From NCBI GenBank assembly GCA_009667805.1, contig CM019075.1:13841738-13905737 (forward strand): DNA of 64,000 nucleotides, written 5' to 3'. The stretch is from Leptobrachium leishanense (taxonomy: Eukaryota; Chordata; Amphibia; Anura; Megophryidae). Shown here one piece after another: positions 35,291 through 47,090 of this stretch. Position 1 is the stretch's first letter. The number at the start of each line of letters is the position of its first letter. The notes beneath the pieces were generated by a model. The model had not been told where the DNA came from and did not search any database. It saw nothing but the letters and a program-made list of their open reading frames with translations. The translations under genes and the position numbers were made by a program.

Positions 35291-35790
35291 TCAGCGTCAC
35301 ACCCTTCCCACCCCATTATGCTTTTCCACATCCCCATTTACCTCATTATCCCTCTGCCCCGTCTTTCCCGTTCCCTTAGTGACTCTCCCTCATTCTTCTT
35401 ACCCCATTTGTCTCACTCCCACTATGCCTCAGCTCCATCCATCTTGTTCCCTTTGTGTTGTTGTCTTACATTTCTAACCCTACTGTGCTTCTGTCCATCC
35501 CCATTTGCCCCATTTTCTCTCTGCCCCATCTTTCCCACTCCCTTTGGTTCCCCTGCCTCATTACTCTCACCCCCATTGTGTCTCTGCTTCAGCCCTCTCA
35601 CCTCCCACTCAGCCTCAACTCCATTCCCCTTTGTTCCACCCTTCTCACCCCCATTGTGCCTCTCCCATCACCACTTGCCTCCATTATGCCTCTGCCCCAT
35701 CTTTCCCAATGCCTTAATGCCTCTGCCTCATTGCTCTCACCCACATTGTGCCTTGACCCCCCCACCTCTTTTTAGTTACGCTCTTGTCAC
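35291..35790 (+). repeat. decayed edge of the 30 bp array
   Basis: Pyrimidine-rich sequence with recognisable but diverged CTCTGCCCCATC and CTCTCACCCCCATTGTG motifs, fading to unique sequence near 35790. It is the old flank of the uniform array. Confidence 0.7.
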
Positions 35791-35989
35791 GTGTGCAGCA
35801 CTCCCATGATGGAGGGACTCTGACTGATTTCGGGTCACAGTCCTGGAGCAGCCGCCCCCTAAACAGGAGTTTACGGAAGATGTAGTTCAGGATGCAGGTA
35901 AGGCAGATGAAGCTTTGTCTCACCATCTTCTGGGTCAGATCCTGCTATATGAAGCCACAGGACCGGGTCACCTGTGCGCCCTGGGTTGG

Positions 35990-36900
35990 GGTAGTGGGTG
36001 TGGGAACATGGAAGAAAATAGTTCAAAGGAGCCTGTCAGCTGTCTCCGACTGGATGATCTCCCGTTTCCTAAAGCTCAACCTCTCCAAAACTGAACTTCT
36101 CACCCTCCCCCCAAATCCTCCATTCCTGCACCCATTTCCCTTCAGGTGAATGGTGCCACCATTACTTCTACCTCTCAGGCTCGTTGCCTCAGGGTCCTCC
36201 TAGACTCTTGATTTCTCCTTCAGTCCTCACATTCAGTCTTTAACCAAATCCTGCTACTTCCACCTAAAAAACATTGCACGCGTCCGTCCCTGTCTTAATC
36301 CGGACTCTACTAAAATACTCATCCAACCTCTTATTATCTCCCGCCTTGACTACTGTAACCTCCTTCTCTCTGGCCTTAAGAGATCCCAGATTCTCCCTCT
36401 GCAATCTGTTTATGAATGCCTGTGCCAGACTCATCCACCTCACGTCCCGCACCTCTCACACCTTACCTCCCGCACCTCACCCCTCTGTCTATCTCTACAC
36501 TGGCTTCCTGTCTCCTATAGAATCCAATTCATTATACTGGTGTGCACATACAAAGCTCTGCATAACCGCGCCGCTGCCTACATCTCCCTCATTAACAGGT
36601 ACATCCCGTCCCAATCACTTCGCTCGGCCAATGATCTGATGCTATCAGCTTCACCTACCTGCACCCCCAACTCCTGCCTTCAGGACTTCTCCTGAGCTGC
36701 CCCCTTTCTATGGAACTCCCACCCCCACAACATCAGACTCTCCCCGTCTCTCCAGTCCTTCAAGAAGTCTTTGAAAATACATTACTTTAGAGAACCCTAT
36801 CGGCTCACTCCATGATTCCCCCGCTTTACGTTTCTTACACCATCTTCCCACCCAGCCCACATGTGCTCTAATGTTTATATACATATCCTTAACCTTCCAC
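35990..36900 (+). pseudogene. decayed LINE ORF2 C-terminal part
   Basis: Pieces in several frames read in order as a non-LTR retrotransposon: LSAVSDWMISRFLKLNLSKT (reverse transcriptase end), then LIISRLDYCNLLLSGL, then LHWLPVSYRIQFIILVCTYK and ALHNRAAAYISLINRYIPSQ, and FLWNSHPHNIRLSPSLQSFK. Many stops and frameshifts. This is a different family from the LINE at 14.5 and 21 kb. Confidence 0.75.
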
Positions 36901-36924
36901 ACGCCTCATCCCCAGGCACAGTAA

Positions 36925-36975
36925 CACAGGATATCCCTGATGAAGTTAGCGCGGTCTAACGAAACGCGGTGGATG
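36925..36975 (+). ncRNA. hammerhead-ribozyme-like motif
   Basis: CTGATGA at 36937-36943, a 5 bp stem GTTAG/CTAAC (36945-36949 with 36956-36960) with a 6-base loop, then GAAA at 36961-36964. This is the core order of a hammerhead (CUGAUGA, stem II, GAAA). One extra A lies before stem II, and no convincing stem I or III partner with a cleavage site was found, so activity is doubtful. Penelope-like retroelements often carry such motifs. Confidence 0.4.
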
Positions 36976-37059
36976 TGTTTTTAAATTGTTTTAGATAATG
37001 AATACCCTTTTTATACTATAGTTCTCCGTGTCTGGGTATTGTCCTGCCTGTTTTTATCT

Positions 37060-37890
37060 CAGTGCTGTTAGAGCTGCCTGCTGCTGCTGGGACAATCTGC
37101 TGGAGCTGCTGCTGCTGGGACAATCTGCTGGAGCTTCTGCTGCTGGGACAATCTGCTGGAGGTGCTGCTGCTGGGACAATCTGCTGGAGGTGCTGCTGGA
37201 GCTGCTGCTGCTGGGACAATCTGCTGGAGCTGCTGCTGCTGGGACAATCTGCTGGAGCTGCTGCTGCTGGGACAATCTGCTGGAGCTGCTGCTGCTGGGA
37301 CAATCTGCTGGAGCTGCTGGAACAATCTGCTGGAGCTGCTGGGACAATCTGCTGGAGCTGCTGGGACAATCTGCTGGAGCTGCTGGGACAATCTGCTGGA
37401 GCTGCTGGGACAATCTGCTGGAGCTGCTGGGACAATCTGCTGGAGCTGCTGGGACAATCTGCTGGAGCTGCTGCTGCTGCTGGGACAATCTGCTGGAGCT
37501 GCTGCTGCTGCTGGGACAATCTGCTGGAGCTGCTGCTGCTGCTGGGACAATCTGCTGGAGCTGCTGCTGCTGCTGGGACAATCTGCTGGAGGTGCTGCTG
37601 GAGCTGCTGCTGCTGGGACAATCTGCTGGAGCTGCTGCTGCTGGGACAATCTGCTGGAGCTGCTGCTGCTGGGACAATCTGCTGGAGCTGCTGCTGCTGG
37701 GACAATCTGCTGGAGCTGCTGCTGCTGGGACAATCTGCTGGAGCTGCTGTTGCTGGGACAATCTGCTGGAGCTGCTGCTGCTGAGACAATCTGCTGGAGC
37801 TGCTGCTGCTGGGACAATCTGCTGGAGCTGCTGCTGCTGGGACAATCTGCTGCTGCTGCTGCTGGGACAATCTGCTGGAGCTGCTGCTGC
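37060..37890 (+). repeat. CTG-bearing minisatellite, 22/28/31 bp units
   Basis: The unit GGGACAATCTGCTGGAGCTG is followed by one to four CTG-type triplets, giving periods of 22, 28 or 31 bp. The lengths are zoned: 28 bp units on the left, 22 bp in the middle (about 37305-37465), 31 bp to about 37590, then 28 bp again. Minus-strand frames give Gln/Ser/Ala-rich repeats that are not a gene. Confidence 0.95.
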
Positions 37891-38489
37891 TATACGTTCC
37901 TGCCATTCATTCCACTGGTGAGCTAGAAAGGCCTAACACCAATTGATGCGGATGAGGATCTGCAGTACATCTATATTTTGATGGAATATCTTCGTGCCCG
38001 TGAGTGCGGTCCCACTGGGGGCTTATACACCAGTATTATTTGTAGGGTAACGCTATGATTGTTTTTTAGTTCCCTTTCCTGTATAGACTTTGTTTACTTT
38101 GTTGCAGCGATTTATAAAAACTTGTAACTGTCTTGCGCCGCTATGTGACCTGCGGGCAACGGCATGCTGTGCCTTTACACCACTTGGGGGTAAAAAAAAA
38201 AAAAAGGCCAGCACACTGCCTATAATATGCCACCATAGCCAAAATGGCCGCTGGCAACGGTGTGCATGACATGGACATTGTGGCGCATGCGCACTGGCAA
38301 ACAGAGCGACATCACCCACATGCCCACTGCTGCCCCTCCTGAAGTGCCTGAGTGGCAAAAAGCATGCCTAGGGCTGCCAGGTTGGCCATGCTTCCCTGGG
38401 CACGTATAATTCATGCTGATGGGCAGCGCTTGAAATGTTCCACCCCGCAGCATGTAGAATCCATATGCTGCAGGTAAGGAGTCCCAGTT
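37891..38489. other. unannotated spacer
   Basis: Contains a short A run near 38195 and otherwise unique sequence. No gene is supported. It may be the remainder of the retroelement that begins near 36925. Confidence 0.35.
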
Positions 38490-38615
38490 GAGCAGCCTTG
38501 ATTTCCTTCCTGCAGCATATGAATTATACATGTTGCAGGGCAGCACTTTCCCCTGTGCTCCCCCTCTGCAAGAAATAGAAATAACTGTCCAGAAAAACAT
38601 GGCCGATCTGGTGCC
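38490..38615 (-). repeat. interspersed repeat C, copy 2
   Basis: CTTGATTTCCTTCCTGCAGC, ATGAATTATACATGTTGCAG and GGGCAGCAC as at 17588. Orientation is arbitrary. Confidence 0.6.
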
Positions 38616-39172
38616 CCTAGGTGCGCCCCTGCCGGCGGGTCACATAGCATTGAACGGCTGAATCAGGAGTTGTGCAAGGACTGAGAGGGTAAAGAAAGCA
38701 CACAAGTTTAGGTCTGGAGGGAGAAGTCCGCGGACTTCTTCCTTAAACCAGGAATAACTCACTGAAAGGAAATAATCAGAAAACATGAAGCATCGAATGA
38801 TTGGTTCAACCTGAGCTGAACAGTCTGTGGGTTCACAGCACCACCATGTGGCAGGACTGAGTATGACACACAGATCTGGGCCAGAGGGTGGAGCTAAGTG
38901 TCTGCTTTCAGGAGATTTATCTACCTTTTATTTAATTATTATTAATATTAATGTCATCGTTTATATAATAGCGCCAGTAATGTTTTTCGTATTGGTATTT
39001 ATTAGAGTAGTATTCGTGTGTAGAGTATATTGCACAACATCTGGAGGATATCATTTATTTAGATATTTTTTATTTTTAGTTATTTATATATTAAGTATTT
39101 TATATTTAGTTATTTATATTTTTTTAGTTTTTCAGATTTAATCATTTAGATTTTGTTTTTGATTTGTTTACA
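38616..39172. other. unannotated spacer
   Basis: Increasingly A/T-rich toward 39170 (TTATTTATATT runs). Nothing else is recognisable. Confidence 0.4.
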
Positions 39173-39176
39173 TTAA

Positions 39177-39704
39177 AGGGACACTCTAGGCAACATGACC
39201 ACCTAAGTATGCCCTTTTCTTTGCTCACCCTTCAGCTGAGCCGATCGGCTGAAACAGATGAGAGACGCGGAGGACGTTACTCCGCCCTCCCAGCTGTCAA
39301 TAAGCAGAGCGGGATTTGTATTTCCCGCTTCTGCCGACTATTGCCGAGTAGGAGACGTCATCGCGCTGAAGCTGGCGGGAGCGAGCCGCCGGCAAAAGTC
39401 GGCGGCTGTGATTAGTGCTGCGCAGCATCCTCTTGCGCGTAACACTAATCAAATAAGGTGGAGCCGGGAGGAGGCCTGCTGATTGGCTGGTTTATGTGAT
39501 AGGTGCGCATGCGCGCTTTGCAAGTAAACCTTAAGCCAAGTTGAAGATTTACCACGACGGGAGAGGAAGAGGAGGGAGGTGAGTTGGAAAATTGACGTTT
39601 TTAGGGTAAGTATAACATAAAAAAAAATAATACTGAATGACTAGGTAGGATATAATATAATGTAAAAAAAGGGGAGGGGGTGATTTTCAGCCTAGAGTGT
39701 TCCT
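39177..39704. mobile_element. T2/Kolobok-type MITE
   Basis: The left boundary TTAAAGGGACACTCTAGGC pairs with the right boundary GCCTAGAGTGTTCCTTTAA. Both ends abut a TTAA target (39173-39176 and 39705-39708). This end type and TTAA target match the T2 MITE family first known from Xenopus. The body is 528 bp, GC-rich, with no transposase. Confidence 0.8.
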
Positions 39705-39854
39705 TTAAGTTATTTGTATTTTGTTATATGTTTATATTTTGATCTCATTATTTAGATCTTATATTTGGTATTTTTAGTTACATTTTAGTTATTTAGATTT
39801 TGGTTTACATATTAAAATATATTAGATAAGCCGTGTTAGTCCAGATGCCAAAAT

Positions 39855-40080
39855 CACGAGAACCATCAGGAAAATACATATTGTACCCCGGTGGGACATC
39901 ACTTCAATCTGACAGGCCACTCCATCCAAAACCTCAGAATTAAAATCCTCAAAGGAAATTTTAAAGACCCTCGTGAACGCAAGACGTTTGAAATGAAAAT
40001 GATCACATATTTTAACACTATAAAAGAAGGACTCAATGTGGACTCTGGCTTTTTAACCCATTATCATAATGTCTTGTTTT
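39855..40080 (+). pseudogene. Penelope-like retroelement protein fragment
   Basis: One frame reads GHHFNLTGHSIQNLRIKILK and then GNFKDPRERKTFEMKMITYF, TIKEGLN and DSGF. The HFN-GHS-L-ILKG-F-ERK-E pattern is what I associate with the C-terminal endonuclease part of Penelope-like elements. The fragment has no start or upstream domains; A/T-rich sequence follows. Confidence 0.45.
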
Positions 40081-40576
40081 CTTTTTTTTCTGCCTTCACT
40101 GCTCTGTGTTTTTGGGTTATTTTCTTTCAAGTTGTCATGATTTTATCACGGTTGTTTTATTATGGGCCCAATATCTCTGTGTTTACTTTACAAATTTGGA
40201 CCATACCATTTCACTCACTATTTACGACATCTAAACCCCCCCCCCTGTGACCCTTAATGTCTTAAGTATAAACATATATATATATATTTATGTTTATACT
40301 TAGTAATTCAGATTTAATCGTGTAGATTTTATATTTTGATTTACATGTTAATATTTAGTTATGTTTTTTAATGAAGCTGAAGTTAGCTCCTTATTCGACC
40401 AGCTTCTTATTCTCACACTGAAGATAGCTTCTGATTCAGGCAGCTTCTTATTTAGTGACTGAAATTGGCTGCTTATTCGCCAAGATCTTATTCCTCAAAG
40501 AATAATGTCAATAAAAAGTATATCGAACAATTGGACAATTCTAACACATTCATATGATGAAATAAATTTATCCAGA
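40081..40576. other. A/T-rich spacer with short imperfect repeats
   Basis: A TATATA run near 40270, then three loose repeats around GAAG-TAGCT-CTTATTC (40372-40490). No gene is seen. Confidence 0.45.
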
Positions 40577-43500
40577 TAACTGCCCCCCCCACTCGTTTCA
40601 ATGGTAAAAAATGAATAAGTAACTGATGATTTTCTCTATGAAAATCATCTTGGCTCACCCCAAACGGACTAGTTTTCTACTAATTAGACTGTTCTCTATC
40701 AGAAAAAACATAATCTGGCCCGAGCCAAACATTATTGATTAAGCAAACAGGCATCAAACCTAGCCCCCCCCGCTCCATTAAATACAATGATAAAAAATAA
40801 GTAACTGATGATTTTCTCTATGAAAATCATCTTGGCTCACCCCAAACGGACTAGTTTTCTATCAATTAGACTGTTCTCTATCAGAAAAAACATAATCTGG
40901 CCCGAGCCAAACATTATTGATTAAGCAAACAGGCATCAAACCTAGCCCCCCCCCCGCTCCATTACATACAATGATAAAAAATAAGTAACTGATGATTTTC
41001 TCTATGAAAATCATCTTGGCTCACCCCAAACGGACTAGTTTTCTATCAATTAGACTGTTCTCTATCAGAAAAAACATAATCTGGCCCGAGCCAAACATTA
41101 TTGATTAAGCAAACAGGCATCAAACCTAGCCCCCCCCCGCTCCATTACATACAATGATAAAAAATAAGTAACTGATGATTTTCTCTATGAAAATCATCTT
41201 GGCTCACCCCAAACGGACTAGTTTTCTACTAATTAGACTGTTCTCTATCAGAAAAAACATAATCTGGCCCGAGCCAAACATTATTGATTAAGCAAACAGG
41301 CATCAAACCTAGCCCCCCCCCCCCGCTCCATTAAATACAATGATAAAAAATAAGTAACTGATGATTTTCTCTATGAAAATCATCTTGGCTCACCCCAAAC
41401 GGACTAGTTTTCTACTAATTAGACTGTTCTCTATCAGAAAAAACATAATCTGGCCCGAGCCAAACATTATTGATTAAGCAAACAGGCATCAAACCTGGCC
41501 CCCCCCCGCTCCATTAAATACAATGATAAAAAATAAGTAACTGATGATTTTCTCTATGAAAATCATCTTGGCTCACCCCAAACGGACTAGTTTTCTACTA
41601 ATTAGACTGTTCTCTATCAGAAAAAACATAATCTGGCCCGAGCCAAACATTATTGATTAAGCAAACAGGCATCAAACCTAGCCCCCCCCCGCTCCATTAA
41701 ATACAATGATAAAAAATAAGTAACTGATGATTTTCTCTATGAAAATCATCTTGGCTCACCCCAAACGGACTAGTTTTCTATCAATTAGACTGTTCTCTAT
41801 CAGAAAAAACATAATCTGGCCCGAGCCAAACATTATTGATTAAGCAAACAGGCATCAAACCTAGCCCCCCCCGCTCCATTACATACAATGATAAAAAATA
41901 AGTAACTGATGATTTTCTCTATGAAAATCATCTTGGCTCACCCCAAACGGACTAGTTTTCTATCAATTAGACTGTTCTCTATCAGAAAAAACATAATCTG
42001 GTCCGAGCCAAACATTATTGATTAAGCAAACAGGCATCAAACCTAGCCCCCCCCCGCTCCATTACATACAATGATAAAAAATAAGTAACTGATGATTTTC
42101 TCTATGAAAATCATCTTGGCTCACCCCAAACGGACTAGTTTTCTATCAATTAGACTGTTCTCTATCAGAAAAAACATAATCTGGCCCGAGCCAAACATTA
42201 TTGATTAAGCAAACAGGCATCAAACCTGGCCCCCCCCGCTCCATTAAATACAATGATAAAAAATAAGTAACTGATGATTTTCTCTATGAAAATCATCTTG
42301 GCTCACCCCAAACGGACTTGTTTTCTATCAATTAGACTGTTCTCTATCAGAAAAAACATAATCTGGCCCGAGCCAAACATTATTGATTAAGCAAACAGGC
42401 ATCAAACCTAGCCCCCCCCCCGCTCCATTAAATACAATGATAAAAAATAAGTAACTGATGATTTTCTCTATGAAAATCATCTTGGCTCACCCCAAACGGA
42501 CTAGTTTTCTATTAATTAGACTGTTCTCTATCAGAAAAAACATAATCTGGCCCGAGCCAAACATTATTGATTAAGCAAACAGGCATCAAACCTAGCCTCC
42601 CCCCCCGCTCCATTAAATACAATGATAAAAAATAAGTAACTGATGATTTTCTCTATGAAAATCATCTTGGCTCACCCCAAACGGACTAGTTTTCTATCAA
42701 TTAGACTGTTCTCTATCAGAAAAAACATAATCTGGCCCGAGCCAAACATTATTGATTAAGCAAACAGGCATCAAACCTAGCCCCCCCCCGCTCCATTAAA
42801 TACAATGATAAAAAATAAGTAACTGATGATTTTCTCTATGAAAATCATCTTGGCTCACCCCAAACGGACTAGTTTTCTATCAATTAGACTGTTCTCTATC
42901 AGAAAAAACATAATCTGGCCCGAGCCAAACATTATTGATTAAGCAAACAGGCATCAAACCTAGCCCCCCCCCCCGCTCCATTACATACAATGATAAAAAA
43001 TAAGTAACTGATGATTTTCTCTATGAAAATCATCTTGGCTCACCCCAAACGGACTAGTTTTCTATCAATTAGACTGTTCTCTATCAGAAAAAACATAATC
43101 TGGCCCGAGCCAAACATTATTGATTAAGCAAACAGGCATCAAACCTGCCCCCCCCCCCGCTCCATTAAATACAATGATAAAAAATAAGTAACTGATGATT
43201 TTCTCTATGAAAATCATCTTGGCTCACCCCAAACGGACTTGTTTTCTATCAATTAGACTGTTCTCTATCAGAAAAAACATAATCTGGCCCGAGCCAAACA
43301 TTATTGATTAAGCAAACAGGCATCAAACCTAGCCCCCCCCCCGCTCCATTAAATACAATGATAAAAAATAAGTAACTGATGATTTTCTCTATGAAAATCA
43401 TCTTGGCTCACCCCAAACGGACTAGTTTTCTATCAATTAGACTGTTCTCTATCAGAAAAAACATAATCTGGCCCGAGCCAACATTATTGATTAAGCAAAC

Positions 43501-44935
43501 AGACATCAAACCTAGCCCCCCCCCGCTCCATTACATACAATGATAAAAAATAAGTAACTGATGATTTTCTCTATGAAAATCATCTTGGCTCACCCCAAAC
43601 GGACTAGTTTTCTATTAATTAGACTGTTCTCTATCAGAAAAAACATAATCTGGCCCGAGCCAAACATTGTTGATTAAGCAAACAGGCATCAAACCTAGCC
43701 CCCCCCCCGCTCCATTACATACAATGATAAAAAATAAGTAACTGATGATTTTCTCTATGAAAATCATCTTGGCTCACCCCAAACGGACTAGTTTTCTATC
43801 AATTAGACTGTTCTCTATCAGAAAAAACATAATCTGGCCCGAGCCAAACATTATTGATTAAGCAAACAGGCATCAAACCTAGCCCCCCCCCGCTCCATTA
43901 CATACAATGATAAAAAATAAGTAACTGATGATTTTCTCTATGAAAATCATCTTGGCTCACCCCAACGGACTAGTTTTCTATTAATTAGACTGTTCTCTAT
44001 CAGAAAAAACATACTCTGGCCCGAGCCAAACATTATTGATTAAGCAAACAGGCATCAAACCTAGCCCCCCCCCGCTCCATTAAATACAATGATAAAAAAT
44101 AAGTAACTGATGATTTTCTCTATGAAAATCATCTTGGCTCACCCCAAACGGACTAGTTTTCTATCAATTAGACTGTTCTCTATCAGAAAAAACATAATCT
44201 GGCCCGAGCCAAACATTATTGATTAAGCAAACAGGCATCAAACCTAGCCCCCCCCGCTCCATTAAATACAATGATAAAAAATAAGTAACTGATGATTTTC
44301 TCTATGAAAATCATCTTGGCTCACCCCAAACGGACTAGTTTTCTATCAATTAGACTGTTCTCTATCAGAAAAAACATAATCTGGCCCGAGCCAAACATTA
44401 TTGATTAAGCAAACAGGCATCAAACCTAGCCCCCCCCCCGCTCCATTACATACAATGATAAAAAATAAGTAACTGATGATTTTCTCTATGAAAATCATCT
44501 TGGCTCACCCCAAACGGACTAGTTTTCTATTAATTAGACTGTTCTCTATCAGAAAAAACATAATCTGGCCCGAGCCAAACATTATTGATTAAGCAAACAG
44601 GCATCAAACCTAGCCCCCCCCCCGCTCCATTAAATACAATGATAAAAAATAAGTAACTGATGATTTTCTCTATGAAAATCATCTTGGCTCACCCCAAACG
44701 GACTAGTTTTCTATCAATTAGACTGTTCTCTATCAGAAAAAACATAATCTGGCCCGAGCCAAACATTATTGATTAAGCAAACAGGCATCAAACCTAGCCC
44801 CCCCCCCGCTCCATTACATACAATGATAAAAAATAAGTAACTGATGATTTTCTCTATGAAAATCATCTTGGCTCACCCCAAACGGACTAGTTTTTTACTA
44901 ATTAGACTGTTCTCTATCAGAAAAAACATAATCTA
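40577..44935 (+). repeat. 184 bp satellite array, forward orientation (about 24 copies)
   Basis: Each unit of 182-186 bp contains a perfect hairpin GATGATTTTC-TCTAT-GAAAATCATC, a constant segment GGCTCACCCCAAACGGACTA, and a C7-C12 tract before GCTCCATTA. Units differ at only a few positions (CTATCAATTAG/CTATTAATTAG/CTACTAATTAG and C-tract length), so the array is very homogeneous. The first unit (about 40577-40620) is decayed; the last ends abruptly at CATAATCT. No open reading frame. Confidence 0.97.
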
Positions 44936-45371
44936 TGTATAATACTATGTATGTCTGCGGTGGGGAAGGGGGTAAAAGAATATAATTTTTTTGTTTTGAT
45001 CCTTCCCCCCCCAGTTCGGTGGCATTCGATGGATCATCTGCTTTCGGGGGTCTGGGACAGCTCCCGTTTGGTGCACTTAGGGGACCCTGTGGTGAATACT
45101 GAATTCAACGGAGGGTTGTCAAACTGGAATTGGAACAAGAAAGCACTGAAATTACACTTAAATTTCCATGCTTTTTGAATAAACCTCCAAGTGGGTTTGA
45201 ATATTAGTGAATTCTGATTGATCTGCATTGATGATATTTTGGCACTAAACAAAATCACCGTTCATAAACAAGGGCAAACACACTTACAAAGACCAAGACA
45301 CCTCCATACACGAAGTAAGACACAGACAGACCCTGATTCCCACACACAGTGGCAGATATTTTTTTTTTTTT
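44936..45371. other. unannotated spacer between satellite and SINE
   Basis: Contains a poly-C stretch with AG (CCTTCCCCCCCCAG near 45000) that resembles an acceptor. The following frame (VAFDGSSAFGGLGQLPFGAL) hits a stop and is not recognised. No gene is claimed. Confidence 0.35.
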
Positions 45372-45568
45372 GAGAAAGGATTTTACCAGGAAGGATACAT
45401 TGAGATTTCTCTTGTTTTCAAGTATGTCCTGGGTAGCGAGTATGTACCGTTAGGTGTCATGCCAAGGACACTTACTGGAGAGGTGCTTTTGCTGGGATCG
45501 AACCCATGACTCCACAGGCTCGCTCCATGCAGAGCGGTGACATTACCTCTACTCCACCCAGCCTTGAC
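45372..45568 (-). mobile_element. tRNA-derived SINE, copy 2
   Basis: Inverted copy of the SINE at 1898. The LINE-type tail is at 45380-45430 (TTTACCAGGAAGGATACATT), then GTACCGTTAGGTGTC, the B box complement GGGATCGAACCC at about 45494, and the head near 45560. A T run borders the tail, as expected for an inverted A-rich end. Confidence 0.8.
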
Positions 45569-45824
45569 ACAGAACCTGACTGCAATCAAGTCTTTTCTTC
45601 ATCTTTTTAGGGGAGAGTTCAGCAGGCAGAGAATGCTGCCCTTGGAAGTGTCCAGTCTCATTGCAAATTCACAACCACCACTGCTCCTCATCTGGAATCA
45701 CTGGGTCATATGAAAGGGTATTGAACAGAGTGGTTCCACATAGCGTACCATGCTGTGATTGCCACACCCACAAAATAGGAGCAGTTAATTTGTTTCCATG
45801 CCTCACTCTGATTGGGCAGCTTTG

Positions 45825-46850
45825 TGTGATGCCCCGCGCCGCGGTCGGACCGCGGCCGCCATCTTGGGATGCCTGGCAGACTCACCTGAGGTCCCTCGTG
45901 GCGCATCGCTCCCTGGTTCCGGCCTGCAGCTCGAGGGAGGAGATCCAAGATGCGTCCCACGCCGTCTCCGCGATCCATCTGAGCGGAGGTCGGGCGCGCA
46001 TGCGCGATCATCCATCCTGGAACATGAAAACTCAGGTACTCTGGCGCCCTCTGCTGTTCAAGTTAAGGTACTGCATTCCACCTGCACTGGAGATCCTCGC
46101 ATACCACCAATTAATCTGCCAAGCACTCAGGTATCTCAATTCCACCTGCGAGTCCCAGGTGAACGGTGTTCGTATGATTCCCTGAACCCTATTTAAACCT
46201 GCCGCTTTCTCCAGCTCACTAACCAGGTTATACTGTGGTTCCACCACGTTACCCAGTGGTGCCCTTCGTGCTACGCTAAGGACATCCTGACTTCCGTTCC
46301 TGCTTCCAAGGTGCCTGTCCTGCTTTCGCCCTGCTTCCAAGGTGCCTGTCCTGCTTTCGCCCTGCTTCCAAGGTGCCAGTCCTGCTTCCGTTCCTGCTTC
46401 CAAGGTGCCAGTCCTGCTTACGTTCCTGCTTCCAAGGTGCCAGTCCTGCTTCCGTTCCTGCTTCCAAAGTGCAAGTCCTGCTTCTGTTCCGGTTGCCACG
46501 GTACCAGCTTTACTTCCATTCCAAACTTGCCATCACAGTGCCCGTTCCATTCCCAGGCTTGTCTCCACGACATCAGTACCGGACCCTGTCCTCATATCCC
46601 TACGACTTTCCGTTCTGGACTTTTATTTCTGCCAAAGAAACCTTGCATTACGTTTATTCTGGACTTTTATTTCTGCCAAAGAAACCTTGCATTACGTTTA
46701 TTCTGGACTTTATTTCCACCCAAGAAACTTGCATTACGTTTGTTCTGGACTTATATTTTGTTTCCTTCAGTAAAGCTCTATTAGTTATATTCCTTCTGGT
46801 CTCCTCTTTCGGCTTGCTATTGGGTTCCATACACCCAACACCACACAGGG
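45825..46850 (+). mobile_element. possible solo LTR of a retrotransposon
   Basis: A TG start (TGTGATGCCCCGCGCC), a GC-rich first third, a TATA-like CCCTATTTAAACC at 46188, a downstream promoter-like stretch, an AGTAAAGCTC poly(A)-like signal near 46770, and a CA-rich end. The arrangement resembles amphibian Gypsy LTRs. No paired LTR, primer site or coding part was seen, and the ends and target duplication are not certain. Confidence 0.35.
46297..46480 (+). repeat. short tandem repeat inside the LTR-like segment
   Basis: About six units of 30-31 bp around GCTTCCAAGGTGCCAGTCCT. The 3' part also holds a duplicated CTGCCAAAGAAACCTTGCAT (46630-46700). Confidence 0.85.
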
Positions 46851-47090
46851 GTTCAAGCCTCTGTCCTTACACTTTGACAACTGTACAAGTCCATTGGAGA
46901 GGCCCTAATGCCACGGTGTCATGTTTGACTGCACAGGTCGAACACCACTAAGTCCGCCCTGAACCATTAGTTGTGAGTTATATGTTCATTTAGGGTGGAT
47001 TTCTTTTTATCTAAAATGAAAACATAAACTGATGGCATTATTGATATTTCATGCTGATATAAAAGTGACATCTCTTTGTATAATTTTCAG

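Noticed and set aside
32853..35379. Pro/Leu-rich frames of 501 and 584 residues
   Set aside because: Products of the 30 bp C-rich array; only the repeat keeps them open.
37016..37926. Gln/Ser/Ala-rich minus-strand frame resembling a polyglutamine protein
   Set aside because: Comes from the CTG-bearing minisatellite; frames rotate with the 28 bp period and no exon structure is present.
39164..39482. Short open frames at 39164-39415 and 39258-39482
   Set aside because: They lie inside the T2/Kolobok MITE and have no recognisable domain.
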